Positions 1 to 8,587 of a stretch of DNA of 64,000 bases are shown here, one piece after another. Position 1 is the stretch's first letter. The number at the start of each line of letters is the position of its first letter. Origin of the DNA: Aquabacterium humicola (GTDB lineage Bacteria > Pseudomonadota > Gammaproteobacteria > Burkholderiales > Burkholderiaceae_C). The notes beneath the pieces are model-generated. The model ran no database searches, was not told the DNA's origin, and saw only the letters and a program-made list of their open reading frames with translations. The position numbers and the translations under genes were made by a program. The stretch lies in assembly GCF_030167915.1 (NCBI RefSeq), contig NZ_JARGNB010000007.1:301958-365957 (forward strand). Direction: 5' to 3'.

Positions 1-542
1 TGCCCGGCGACCAGGGCCTCGACCTGCAGCGCCATCAGGTCCTCGGGCACCGCGGCGTCGAAGCCGTGCGCCGCGAGGCCATCGGCGATGACACGGCGCA
101 CATCGGTCCGCGACACGTTGGCGGCGATCACCACCAGCCCGTGCTGCAGCGCGAGGGCGAGAAAGGGTTCGTAGTGCGGCCAGTGCCAGCCGCTGCCGCC
201 GGCGGCAGCGATGATCGAGGCCGGTGACGCGCCGGGCGCGGTGCGGGCCGCGTCCAGGGCCGCCTGCTGCTCGCGGTCGAACTGCTCCATCAGCAGCGCC
301 GGCCGCGCGCCGGTGTCGAGCAACTCGCGCAGGGCCTGCACGCGCAGCGCGTGCTGGGCGGCGTTGTCGTGCACTTCACCGAGCAGGATCAGCGGCGCGC
401 CGCGCAGGTCGAGCCCCGAGTCGGCCGCCGGCCGCGGGACGGTGCAAGCTTCGAGGGCGGCCAGCGCTGCGCCGAGCAGGCCGGCCAGCACCCAGCGCCG
501 CCGGCGGATGGTCGGATCGGCCCGGCACGGCGTGATCACCAC
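1..542 (-). CDS. ChaN-family haem-binding lipoprotein, C-terminus cut by window edge
   Basis: Translated by hand from the reverse strand; the reading frame is open to base 1, so the C-terminus lies outside the window. Residues about 14-33 are a hydrophobic signal ending in a lipobox (L-E-A-C), so an outer-membrane or periplasmic lipoprotein is expected. The mature part has the ChaN signatures: ILLGEVHDN near residue 52, LLMEQFDREQQ near 82, and GWHWPHYEPF followed by VVIAANVSR. ChaN proteins (DUF399, Tiki/EreA-like fold) bind haem and are linked to iron uptake. No ATG lies near the front; the GTG at 542-540 overlaps the stop of the upstream gene, which implies translational coupling. The family call is firm; the haem ligand is inferred from the family. 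Confidence 0.85.
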   Translation of the reverse strand, partial: MVITPCRADPTIRRRRWVLAGLLGAALAALEACTVPRPAADSGLDLRGAPLILLGEVHDNAAQHALRVQALRELLDTGARPALLMEQFDREQQAALDAARTAPGASPASIIAAAGGSGWHWPHYEPFLALALQHGLVVIAANVSRTDVRRVIADGLAAHGFDAAVPEDLMALQVEALVAG

Positions 543-1954
543 GGCAAGTTGAACCGCACGGCCAGCCGGCTGCGTTCGCCCGCGCGCTCCAGGGGCCCGG
601 CCTGCAGCAGCGCCGGCGGCGTCGCGGCGGGCGCCGTCGAGACGGGTGCCGGCGTTGGCCCCGTCGCCGTCCACGTCTGCCCGGTGAACGCCGTCAGCAC
701 GAGCGTGTAGCCCTGCATCTGCGGCGACAGTTCGCCGCTGTACGCGCGCCCGACCTCCAGCGCATCGGCATCGGCCGGTGCATCACCCGGCTTGTCGGGC
801 TGCACGGGCTTCAGCTTGCGCTCGGTGAACGTGGCTTCGCCGGTCGACGGGTGGTAGCGCACCTCGAAGTTGACGCTGCGCGCGGTGGCCGGCGAGCGTT
901 GCTTGTAGAACGCGCAGAAGCCGTTGCCCGAGGGCATCACGCCGCCGGTCCAGCCGCTGCCGTCGCCGCCGGGGGTCACGCTGTCGGTGTAGTTCACGGT
1001 CTCCAGCGGCTTTGCGCCGGCAGGAGCCTCGCGGCAGACGGTGTGATCGCGCTCGCAGCCGGCGCTGCCGCAGCCGGGAATGCTCTGCGGCCTGCTGCTG
1101 GTCAGCAGCGTGCGCTTGTCGTCGACGGCGGTCGGCGCGGCCGCTTCCTTCAGCTGATAGGCCATCGGCTTGCGCGGGAACAGCTCCAGGCTGATCGGGT
1201 ACTTGATCTGCGCGGTGTCGGAGCGCCAGAACTTCCACGAACCCTGCGGCATCAGCGCGGTCAGCTCCAGCGGCACGTGCGTCAGTGCGCGGTCGACGAA
1301 CAGCGGGGCCAGCGCGGCGGCGGGGATGGTCAGCTGCAGCTTGTCCGGCGGCTGCACCTGCAGCCAGCCGGGCGGCGCGGGCTGGCCGGCCAGCGTCACC
1401 GCGTAGCTCAGCGTGCCGGCGGTCGGCAGGTTGGTGGTGATCGTGATGCGCGCGTCGCGGCCGGCGCGGAAGTAGTGCGAGGCGCCCTCGACGCGGCGCA
1501 GCACCGGCGTCGACGCATCGAAGGGCAGGGCCTTCAGCGCGGCGCCCACGTCCAGCGTCACCGGGCGCTCGATGCGGCCGCGGTCGGCGGCGGGGTCGGG
1601 CAGGGCCAGCAGCTGGCGGTCGAGCGCGCGCAGGATCGTGATGCGGTCGGCCGCCAGGCGGTCCCACTTGTCGTCGGCCACCGGGCGCAGCTCGGTGCGC
1701 GCGTTGGCGATCATCAGCTGCAGCTCGCGCACCGCCTTCGATGCCGGCAGCGAAGGCTCGCCGGTGGCCTTGCCGGCGAAGAAGGCCGCGCGGGCGGTGA
1801 ACTGGTCGAGCACGAAGCTGACAGGGAAGCTCGGTGCGGCCACCGACAGCGGCGCCTCGGCGGCGGGCGCCGTGGCCGCGAGACCGGCGACGACCGCGGC
1901 GATCAAGCAGCCGATCAGGCAGGCGATCAACGACCCGGTGCGCGATGACCTCAT
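536..1954 (-). CDS. secreted protein of unknown function (472 aa)
   Basis: Residues 1-32 form a signal peptide (short basic start, long Ala/Leu/Ile core, cut near APAAEA). The mature protein looks like an extracytoplasmic beta-rich protein. It has four Cys in a short stretch (GCGSAGCERDHTVC, about 290-304) that could form disulfides, and a Pro/Ala-rich tail. I do not recognise a named domain. The stop codon overlaps the GTG start of the ChaN-like lipoprotein, so the two are probably made from one transcript and may act together at the envelope. The start is the only ATG that keeps the whole signal peptide. Confidence 0.75.
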   Translation of the reverse strand: MRSSRTGSLIACLIGCLIAAVVAGLAATAPAAEAPLSVAAPSFPVSFVLDQFTARAAFFAGKATGEPSLPASKAVRELQLMIANARTELRPVADDKWDRLAADRITILRALDRQLLALPDPAADRGRIERPVTLDVGAALKALPFDASTPVLRRVEGASHYFRAGRDARITITTNLPTAGTLSYAVTLAGQPAPPGWLQVQPPDKLQLTIPAAALAPLFVDRALTHVPLELTALMPQGSWKFWRSDTAQIKYPISLELFPRKPMAYQLKEAAAPTAVDDKRTLLTSSRPQSIPGCGSAGCERDHTVCREAPAGAKPLETVNYTDSVTPGGDGSGWTGGVMPSGNGFCAFYKQRSPATARSVNFEVRYHPSTGEATFTERKLKPVQPDKPGDAPADADALEVGRAYSGELSPQMQGYTLVLTAFTGQTWTATGPTPAPVSTAPAATPPALLQAGPLERAGERSRLAVRFNLPW

Positions 1955-1996
1955 CGGCCCACTGTAGCGGAGCGCGGCTCCGCCGTGGGCGCCGAT

Positions 1997-2455
1997 TCAG
2001 CGCGGCCGGCCCTGCTCGTCGACCAGCCCGTGCTCGCGGTACAGCGCCATCTCGTCGCCGGCGATGAAGGCGAAGATCTTCGGTCCACCGTCGCGGCGCT
2101 GCAGCAGGTAGGTGACGACGAAGTCCAGGCCGAGCGGCTGGCCATCGCGCCGCTCGTGGTCGCTGCGCATGCGCACGCGCACGAGGTCGTGCTGCTCGTC
2201 GATCGGCATCGCCTCGACGCCGCGCAGGTGCATGCGCTGGGTGCCGATCAGGCGGTGGAATTCGGCGCCGTCGCGCAGCACCTGCGCGTAGCGTTCGTCG
2301 TTCGCGCCGCCCTGCACCATGCCGCCGGCGCTGGCGCTGACGAAGTGCTCGGCGTAGCTCGCGCGCACCTGCTCGGCCGGCGCGTGGCCGTCGAGAACCT
2401 GGTTGAAGACGTCGACGTAACGTTCGAAGAACTCGCGGTAGTCGGGAGCGTTCAT
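1997..2455 (-). CDS. SnoaL/NTF2-like fold protein
   Basis: A 152-residue protein with the length and pattern of the NTF2-like superfamily: an N-terminal helix (YREFFERYVDVFNQVLDG), a middle part on reaction or binding geometry, and a C-terminal run of strands (LGLDFVVTYLLQRRDGG, KIFAFIAGDEMALYREHGL). Such proteins bind or transform small hydrophobic ligands or act as dimeric scaffolds; the ligand cannot be read from sequence. An in-frame TTG lies two codons upstream, but the ATG at 2455 has a GAGG motif about 8 nt before it and is preferred. It sits alone between the secreted protein gene and a divergent small ORF. Confidence 0.7.
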   Translation of the reverse strand: MNAPDYREFFERYVDVFNQVLDGHAPAEQVRASYAEHFVSASAGGMVQGGANDERYAQVLRDGAEFHRLIGTQRMHLRGVEAMPIDEQHDLVRVRMRSDHERRDGQPLGLDFVVTYLLQRRDGGPKIFAFIAGDEMALYREHGLVDEQGRPR

Positions 2456-2616
2456 GCGCAAACCTCGTTCGGCTCGTCGGGCGAGCGATGCGCCATTTCA
2501 TCCAACGCTGCGCCGATGGCCGGTCGTCCGAGCGCGCGACTGGCGGTAGGAAGCGGCCGACAGCGGCCGGCACACCGCTTGCCTGCTCGTCGACAACCTC
2601 CTCTCAGGTGATCGCC

Positions 2617-2826
2617 ATGAACCGCCATTCCCCGAAGCCGCCTACCGAGGGCGACTCGCTGCCGCCGCTGCAGAGTCCGATGCCGCGCACGCCGGGGCTC
2701 GACCACGAGGAGCCCGAGCAGCGCCAGGAGCGCGACATCCCGAGCGAAGAAGGCAGCACCGAACGCGCCGGCGCGTCGCAGCGGCGCTCGGCAACGAAGG
2801 CGCGCGGCACGTTGGCCGGAAATTAG
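2617..2826 (+). CDS. small hydrophilic hypothetical protein (69 aa)
   Basis: A short, highly charged, Pro/Glu/Arg-rich sequence (begins MNRHSPKPPTEGDSLPP, contains LDHEEPEQRQERD). It has no hydrophobic core, so it is likely disordered. I chose the ATG at 2617 because the upstream extension of the frame reads like antisense of nearby sequence. CCTCCTCTC lies upstream but no good Shine-Dalgarno, so start and even expression are uncertain. No family recognised. Confidence 0.45.
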   Translation: MNRHSPKPPTEGDSLPPLQSPMPRTPGLDHEEPEQRQERDIPSEEGSTERAGASQRRSATKARGTLAGN

Positions 2827-2884
2827 CGGCACGCGGCGCTCGGGTCCGGCCGGCGCGGGCCGTCGCCGAGGCCTGCGGCCCGGT

Positions 2885-4807
2885 TCACCGGACTCCCAGC
2901 GCCGCGAGGTGCACCACCCACGCGCGGGCAGGGTCGATGCCGATGAGGGCCGCGGCCTCTTCGTCGTAGAACGCGCCGACCGCGCAGACGCCGAGCCCGC
3001 GTGCACCGGCTTCGAGGTACAGCCGTTCGCCGACCCGGCCGGCTTCGAGCAGGGCATGGCGGTATCCGCGGGCGGCGCCGGCGGGGTCGGCGGCGAAGGC
3101 CGCGCGGTCGACCGTCAGCATGAACACCGCGGCGGCATCGCCGATCACGTCCTGGTCCAGCGCGGCCGCGCGCGGGGCCGCGCGCGTGACGCCGGCGGCT
3201 CGGCGCGGCAGCAGCCGGTGTGCATCGAGGTCGATGCGGTAGGCGCCGGCGGCGAGGCCGTTCACCGCGTGCACGACGAGGTGCATGCGCAATGCGGCCG
3301 ACCACGGGTCCGGCGTGCGCAGCCCGGCGATGAGACCGCCGAGCGTTTCGAGCGGCAGGGCCGCGCTGGCGAAGCGCCGCACCGAGCGGCGACGCGCGAT
3401 CAGCGCGAGCACGCCATCGTGCGGCGGTGCGGCCGGTTGCGGCAGCGCGATCGCGCCGCCATGGGCGCCATCGCGTGACGAGGCGGCGGAGGCCGGTGGC
3501 GATGCCGACGGCCCGTCCACCGCGGCGCGCAGCGAGGTCGCGCGGTGCAGCGTGCCGGTGATGCCCAGCCGCTCGGCCGTGTCGCCGCCGAGGGCCGGCG
3601 GCGCCCAGCGCTGCGCGCCCGTCGACGCGAGCACCGGCGCCCGCGCGGACTCATGCAGCGCCAGCAGCGCGAGCACGCCTTCCTCCGCTTCGTCGACCCC
3701 CAGCGCGGCCGCGGCGCGGGACTCGTCGAACCGGTGCACGAACTGCACGCGCCGGCCCAGCGCCGCGCCCGCCTGCAGCGCGTTCTCCAGCGCATGGCCG
3801 AGGTCGGCCAGCACGTAGCGGTAGGTGCGGTCGCGGTACTTGTGGCCGCTGCGGCGGAACAGCGCGGTGGCCAGCAGCAGCACCTCGGCGCCGGCCAGCG
3901 CCGGATCGGCGGCGGCACCGAGCGCCGCATCGTCCGGTGCGGTGGCCGACAGCCGCTCCAGCGCGTGGTGCTCGGCGTCGTAGTGCCACAGGCCCGGCGC
4001 CAGCCCGTCCAGCGCCCGCACGGCCACGTACAGCTCGGTCGAGAACAGCGCGCCCGACGACGGCGATGCGCGCAGCTTCAGCGTGCCGCGTTCTTCGGTG
4101 ACGCCGGCGACATGCCACAGCAGCGTGCCGAGCGCCACGCCGTCGAAGGCCGCCCCGCGGTGTGACCGGGGCGGCGGCAGGGTGATGCTCGGCGCATCGG
4201 CATAACGCTTGAATGGCGCCGGCGGATCACCCCAGTCGACACTCGGTGCACGCAGCAGCACGCCGCGCCGCGAGTGCGACGAGAAGGCGTGGAAACGCTC
4301 GACCAGCGCGAGCGCATCGCCGCCGGCGACGCGGGCCGGCGCCGCGCCGGCAGCCGTACCTGCACCCGCCAGCGGCGCCGAATCGAGCCGCAGCTCGCTG
4401 CGCCCGTGGCGCAGACCGAGCATGAAGGCCAGTGCCGCGAACAACCCGCCGCCGAGCAGGGCCAGCGTGCCGCGCCGCGCCGACGCGTCGTCGACCGCCG
4501 CCGAAGGTCGCGCCGCGCCCCGCCGCGTGATCCAGCGCCACACCAGCGGGAAATTGAAGCCCAGGTGCAGCAGCACCAGCAGCACGGTGCCGTAGCCGAA
4601 CAGGTAGTGCCAGTCGAACACCGGCAGCTGCTGGTTCGCGACCCAGAAGATGCCGAGGCCCGCCGTGGTGCCGACGTAGGCCAGCAGCAGCAGGCTGGCG
4701 CCGATGTTCAGCGCCAGGCGAGACGGTGGGCGGCCGCGCAGCCATTGCAGCGCCAGCCAGGCCAGCGCGGCCAGCAGGGGCAGTGCCACCCACAGCAGTT
4801 TGGGCAT
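2885..4807 (-). CDS. membrane-anchored double SagB-type nitroreductase/dehydrogenase
   Basis: A 640-residue protein. Residues 1-135 hold four hydrophobic segments (about 4-22, 32-56, 68-90, 118-136), the third followed by WITRR on the cytoplasmic side. The rest contains two nitroreductase-fold units: the first about 175-390 (LWHYDAEHHALERLS, HALENALQAGAALG), the second about 450-640 (LIARRRSVRRF, YRHALLEAGRVGERLYLEAGARGLGVCAVGAFYDEEAAALIG). The second has the RxSxRxF flavin-site signature and the glycine-rich SagB end. SagB enzymes are FMN-dependent azoline dehydrogenases in peptide maturation, but no cyclodehydratase or precursor peptide is adjacent, so the substrate is unknown. It is divergent from the penicillin-binding protein gene. 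Confidence 0.8.
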   Translation of the reverse strand: MPKLLWVALPLLAALAWLALQWLRGRPPSRLALNIGASLLLLAYVGTTAGLGIFWVANQQLPVFDWHYLFGYGTVLLVLLHLGFNFPLVWRWITRRGAARPSAAVDDASARRGTLALLGGGLFAALAFMLGLRHGRSELRLDSAPLAGAGTAAGAAPARVAGGDALALVERFHAFSSHSRRGVLLRAPSVDWGDPPAPFKRYADAPSITLPPPRSHRGAAFDGVALGTLLWHVAGVTEERGTLKLRASPSSGALFSTELYVAVRALDGLAPGLWHYDAEHHALERLSATAPDDAALGAAADPALAGAEVLLLATALFRRSGHKYRDRTYRYVLADLGHALENALQAGAALGRRVQFVHRFDESRAAAALGVDEAEEGVLALLALHESARAPVLASTGAQRWAPPALGGDTAERLGITGTLHRATSLRAAVDGPSASPPASAASSRDGAHGGAIALPQPAAPPHDGVLALIARRRSVRRFASAALPLETLGGLIAGLRTPDPWSAALRMHLVVHAVNGLAAGAYRIDLDAHRLLPRRAAGVTRAAPRAAALDQDVIGDAAAVFMLTVDRAAFAADPAGAARGYRHALLEAGRVGERLYLEAGARGLGVCAVGAFYDEEAAALIGIDPARAWVVHLAALGVR

Positions 4808-4970
4808 GCCGGCCTCGTCGATCGGCCCCGGAGGAGCGGCATTCTAGGCAGCGTGCACGCGGCGCGGCGGGTAGCGTGGCGGCTGACGCGAGGGCTGTAG
4901 GAGCGCACCCACAGTCGCTCGCGGCAGCGCCCGAACGACACGTGCGGCGATCTTGACGACCATCGCCGCC

Positions 4971-7595
4971 ATGGACACCTCGCGCGACGACCCTCCGGCA
5001 GCCCGCCCCGCGGCTTCTTCCGTCCTGCGGAGCGATCCGCGATGGCCGCGCGTGGCCGTGAGCGTCGCCCTGTGGGCGTCGATGGTGCTGGTGCCGCTGG
5101 CCTTGCTGTGTGCCGCAGGCGCGTGGTGGCTGGTGGGCCACACCCCCGACGCCACCGCGGTCGCCGAACGGGCGGCCGAGCAGCCGACCCGCATCCTGTC
5201 GGCCGATGGCGTGCTGATCGACACGCTCGGCGAGCGCCTGCATGCCTCGCGCACGCTGGACCAGGTGTCGCCGGCGCTGGTGCAGGCGCTGCTGGTCACC
5301 GAGGACAAGCGCTTCTACGAACATCACGGCCTCGACCTGCGGCGCATGGTCGGTGCCGCGTGGAACGTGATGAACGGCGAGATCCAGGGGGCGTCGACCT
5401 TGACGCAGCAGCTCGCGCGCAACCTCTTCCCGCAGCGCATCGGCATGGAGCGATCGCTGCTGCGCAAGCTGCGCGAGATCACGCTGGCGCTGAAGATCGA
5501 GCGCGCCTACACGAAGGACCAGATCCTGACGCTGTACCTGAACCAGGTGCGCTTCCCCTACCGCGTGACCGGTGTCGAGATGGCCGCGCGAACCTATTTC
5601 TCGAAGTCGGCGCAGGAGCTCGATCTGCACGAATCGGCCCTGCTGGTGGCGATGTTGAAGGGCCCGAAGCGCTACGACCCCGAGCAGGCGCCCGAACGCG
5701 CGAAGGCGCGCCGCGACCTGGTGCTGACGCTGATGTCGCGCGCCGGCGCCATCGACGAGGCGACCCGCGCCCGCGCGACTGCGCAGCCGCTGGGCGTGCA
5801 CCTGCAGCGGCTGGACCTGGGCCCGCAGCACGCGCCGCATTTCGTGCGCCTGGTGCGCGCGCAGCTCGACGACTGGGCCGAGGCGCAGGGCGCCGATCCG
5901 CGCGTCGAGGGCCTGACGGTGCACACGACGATCGATACCCGCCTGCAGGCCCTGGCCGAGCAGGCCGTGCGGCGGCAGGCGGCGTTGTTGCAGGCGGTGG
6001 CCGACCAGGAGTGGAGCAAGCCGGCGCTGCGCACCGGTGCCGATGCGCTGGCGGCCGGGCAGGGCGGCCAGACTGAAACGGCGCGTTCTCCGGGTGGCGA
6101 ACCGGCGCGTTCGCCGACGGCCTTCACGCATTTCTGGTCGCAGCAGCCGACGCTGCTGGCCGAGCTGGCGCGGGAGACGCCGGCCTACCGTGAGGCGCGC
6201 GCGGCCGGGCTGGACGACGCGCTGGCGCTGCGCCGTGGCCTGGCCGACCGCGACGCGCTGCAGGCGCTGAAGTTCCAGAAGACGCGGCTCGAGGCCGGCT
6301 TCGTCGCGATCGACCCCACCAGCGGCGCGGTGCGCGCCCATGTCGGCAGCCGCGATCCGGCGCAGGACCAGTTCGACCATGTCTCGCAGGCGCAGCGTCA
6401 GCCGGGATCGACCTTCAAGCCCTTCGTCTATGGCGCGGCCTTGCAGTCGGGCATCCGCTCGACCGACATCCTCTACGACGAGGCGGTGGAGATCCCGCTG
6501 CCGGACGGCACCGTCTGGTCGCCGCGCGACGTCGGCGAGGCCACCGGCGAGCCGCTGAGCGTGCGCGAGGGCCTGGCCCGTTCGAAGAACACCATCACCG
6601 CGCAGGTGATGCGGCGCGTGGGCGTGTCGGCGGTGATCCGCTATGCGCAGCTGATGGGCCTTTCGCGCGCGAAGCTCGATCCAGTGCCCTCGCTCGCGCT
6701 GGGCACGAGCCCGGTCACGCTGCTGGAGCTGGCGGGCGCCTATGGCAGCTTCGCCTCGCTGGGCGTGAAGCGCCAGCCGGTGCTGATCAGCCACATCACC
6801 GACCGCCACGGTCGCGAGCTGGCGCGCTTCGCGCCCGAGCCGCAGCGTGTATTGACCGAGACGCAGGCCCTGGAGATGGTCGACATCCTGCGCGATGCGG
6901 TGAACAGCGGCACCGGCGGTTGGCTGCGCAGCCGCTTCGGCCTGCGCGTGGACGTGGCGGGCAAGACCGGCACGACGCAGCGCAACACCGACGGCTGGTT
7001 CATCGCGATGCGGCCGGACCTCGTCGCCGGGGCGTGGGTGGGCTTCAACGACCAGCGCGTGACGATGCGCAGCAACCATTGGGGCCAGGGTGGCCGCAAC
7101 GCGCTGCTGATCGTCGGCGATTTCCTGCGCGCGGGCCTGCAGGCGGGCCGGATCGACCAGCGTGCGCGCTTCCCGGTGCTGCCGAAGCCCGAACCCGTGC
7201 CCGAAGACATGTCGGCCGATCCGGGTGCACAGACGTCCCCGATGCTGCATGCCGCATTGGCGGCCGGCGCGCTGCCGCCAACGGCGCCGCCCCGGCCGAC
7301 CCTGCCGCCGCCGATCCAGGCGCCGCTGTCGCCGCCGGACGCGCCGCCGGTGGTGCCGAACCTGCAGGGCCTGCGTGCGGCCCCGGTGCAGACGCTCACG
7401 CCGGTACCGCCAGCCCCGGCGCCGGTACTGCGCTGGTCCACACCGCGCGAGCTGCCGGCACCGGCGCCGCGGGAGCTACCGCCGCTGCGGGAGCCATCGC
7501 CGCAACGCGAGCTGCCGCCGCCGCGAGAGCCGGTCCATCCGTCGGAGCCTGACGACCCCAACGACGAAGAGGCGCCGGCGGTCGTGCGCCTCTGA
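4971..7595 (+). CDS. class A penicillin-binding protein (PBP1A/1C-like)
   Basis: Bifunctional peptidoglycan glycosyltransferase/transpeptidase, inner membrane with periplasmic catalytic domains. A single anchor lies at about residues 25-50. The GT51 domain follows, with the catalytic Glu in EDKRFYEHHG (near 106) and GASTLTQQLARNLF. The transpeptidase domain has all three motifs: STFK (Ser480), SKN (538-540) and KTGTT (665). The last 130 residues are a Pro-rich disordered tail. About 60 residues between the two domains (Gln/Gly/Ser/Pro-rich, then FTHFWSQQP) look like an insertion relative to textbook PBP1A. The ATG is preferred over an in-frame TTG at 4953; neither has a strong ribosome site. 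Confidence 0.92.
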   Translation: MDTSRDDPPAARPAASSVLRSDPRWPRVAVSVALWASMVLVPLALLCAAGAWWLVGHTPDATAVAERAAEQPTRILSADGVLIDTLGERLHASRTLDQVSPALVQALLVTEDKRFYEHHGLDLRRMVGAAWNVMNGEIQGASTLTQQLARNLFPQRIGMERSLLRKLREITLALKIERAYTKDQILTLYLNQVRFPYRVTGVEMAARTYFSKSAQELDLHESALLVAMLKGPKRYDPEQAPERAKARRDLVLTLMSRAGAIDEATRARATAQPLGVHLQRLDLGPQHAPHFVRLVRAQLDDWAEAQGADPRVEGLTVHTTIDTRLQALAEQAVRRQAALLQAVADQEWSKPALRTGADALAAGQGGQTETARSPGGEPARSPTAFTHFWSQQPTLLAELARETPAYREARAAGLDDALALRRGLADRDALQALKFQKTRLEAGFVAIDPTSGAVRAHVGSRDPAQDQFDHVSQAQRQPGSTFKPFVYGAALQSGIRSTDILYDEAVEIPLPDGTVWSPRDVGEATGEPLSVREGLARSKNTITAQVMRRVGVSAVIRYAQLMGLSRAKLDPVPSLALGTSPVTLLELAGAYGSFASLGVKRQPVLISHITDRHGRELARFAPEPQRVLTETQALEMVDILRDAVNSGTGGWLRSRFGLRVDVAGKTGTTQRNTDGWFIAMRPDLVAGAWVGFNDQRVTMRSNHWGQGGRNALLIVGDFLRAGLQAGRIDQRARFPVLPKPEPVPEDMSADPGAQTSPMLHAALAAGALPPTAPPRPTLPPPIQAPLSPPDAPPVVPNLQGLRAAPVQTLTPVPPAPAPVLRWSTPRELPAPAPRELPPLREPSPQRELPPPREPVHPSEPDDPNDEEAPAVVRL

Positions 7596-7607
7596 GGGTC
7601 ACCCGAG

Positions 7608-7650
7608 CCGCGCCGCGCCAGCGCCATCCTGTCGATGGCGCGGCGCGGTT
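7608..7650. terminator. bidirectional hairpin between convergent genes
   Basis: CCGCGCCGCGCC pairs with GGCGCGGCGCGG, and inside it GCGCCAT pairs with ATGGCGC across a 7-nt loop. A short T run (GGTTT) follows on the plus strand. It sits between the penicillin-binding protein stop and the stop of the TSP3-repeat gene on the other strand, where a shared terminator is expected. Confidence 0.55.
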
Positions 7651-7656
7651 TGCCGT

Positions 7657-8151
7657 TCAGCCGCGACGTCCCGGGTGGCGGTCGTTGCGGTTCGGGATGC
7701 CGTCGCCGTCGCGATCCCAGCGGCTGTCGCGGTCGTAGCGGTTCGGCACGCCGTCGCCATCGCGGTCCCAGCCGGGGGTGTAGCGGCGGTCGTGGCGGTT
7801 CGGGATGCCGTCACCGTCACGATCCCAGCGCGGGTTGTAGACGCGGTCGAGCTGGTTCGGGATCCCGTCGCCGTCGCGGTCGCCGCTGCGCACGCCGCGG
7901 TAGTAGGGGTTGTGGCCGTAGTGGTGGCCGGGGTTGTGGCCGTAGACCGGGTAGCCCGGGTAGGCCACCGTTGCGGCGGGCACGATCACGCGCGGGGCCG
8001 GCACGTAGACCGGCGCCGGGCTCACCATCACCGGCAGCGGCACGCCGATCGACACCGACCACTGCACGTTGCCGCCCGCATGCGCGGTGCCGGCGGCCAT
8101 CGCGCCCGCCAGGCCGAGCGCCGCGACGATCCACTGGGTCTTGTTGCTCAT
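7657..8151 (-). CDS. secreted TSP3-type calcium-repeat protein
   Basis: A 164-residue exported protein: signal peptide 1-25 (cut after GTAHA), a Pro/Val/Tyr-rich linker (PVMVSPAPVYVPAPRV), then a Gly/His/Tyr patch. At least four copies of the DRDGDGIPN motif occupy about residues 95-160 (one is DGDGVPN). This Asp-rich motif is the calcium-binding thrombospondin type 3 repeat, common in bacterial outer-membrane and surface proteins. Unlike OmpA-type TSP3 proteins there is no OmpA domain after the repeats; the protein simply ends HPGRRG. AAGGAG lies 10 nt before the ATG. Confidence 0.75.
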   Translation of the reverse strand: MSNKTQWIVAALGLAGAMAAGTAHAGGNVQWSVSIGVPLPVMVSPAPVYVPAPRVIVPAATVAYPGYPVYGHNPGHHYGHNPYYRGVRSGDRDGDGIPNQLDRVYNPRWDRDGDGIPNRHDRRYTPGWDRDGDGVPNRYDRDSRWDRDGDGIPNRNDRHPGRRG

Positions 8152-8587
8152 GTTCACCGTACTCCTTCTGGGGTCTTGGCCCGCTCGAGGGGCCTGCACC
8201 GTCTCAACGGCGCGACAGCGCACGCGGTTCACCGTTGCCGCGTGAAGCCTCGGTAAAGAACCGTGAAGCGCAAAGGTTGCGGCCCGCGTGACGAGTCGTG
8301 AGTTCTGGGTGATAACGTTGAAAAGACGCGGCCAGAAAAGGCCCGAAGGCGGTGCCGGCGTTACCCATGTTCCGAGACGTATCACCCAAAAGACGTGTCA
8401 AGGGACAACTGCAACAGGGCGTCATTGCCAGGGGCTGATCCTGGAACATGTGCTTGCATCAAAAGTACGCGGCCATCGAGGCTGGTTTGGATTAAGGTCA
8501 GCTTCGAGCCGTGCAGAGCCCTCGGCGGTGCACGGCCGCGTCGCTCACGACCCGCCGACTTTCCTCAATCGATCCAAGGATGTCCCC
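8152..8587. other. 436-bp divergent intergenic region
   Basis: Promoter region for two divergently transcribed secreted-protein genes. It is less GC-rich than its flanks. Besides the inverted repeat listed separately I see AAGGATG 7 nt before the PEP-CTERM start and a TGGAAC/TTGCA pair at 8442-8458 that resembles, but is mis-spaced for, a sigma-54 promoter. No reading frame here looks coded. Confidence 0.6.
8303..8391. promoter_or_regulatory. spaced inverted repeat, candidate operator pair
   Basis: TTCTGGGTGATA at 8303-8314 and, inverted, TATCACCCAAAA at 8380-8391 match at 11 of 12 positions with about 65 bp between them. That arrangement could hold two protein-binding sites on a looped promoter. 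No regulator is known; the call rests on symmetry alone. Confidence 0.3.

Noticed and set aside
4227..7250. Very long minus-strand frame (1007 codons) opposite the penicillin-binding protein gene
   Set aside because: Arg/His/Gln-rich without domain; the plus strand has a full PBP with all motifs. GC-rich codon bias creates long antisense frames.
8442..8458. TGGAAC ... TTGCA resembling a sigma-54 promoter before the PEP-CTERM gene
   Set aside because: The GG to GC spacing is one base too long for sigma-54, and TGGAAC departs from TGGCAC. Sigma-54 control of PEP-CTERM genes is known elsewhere, but this site does not support it.
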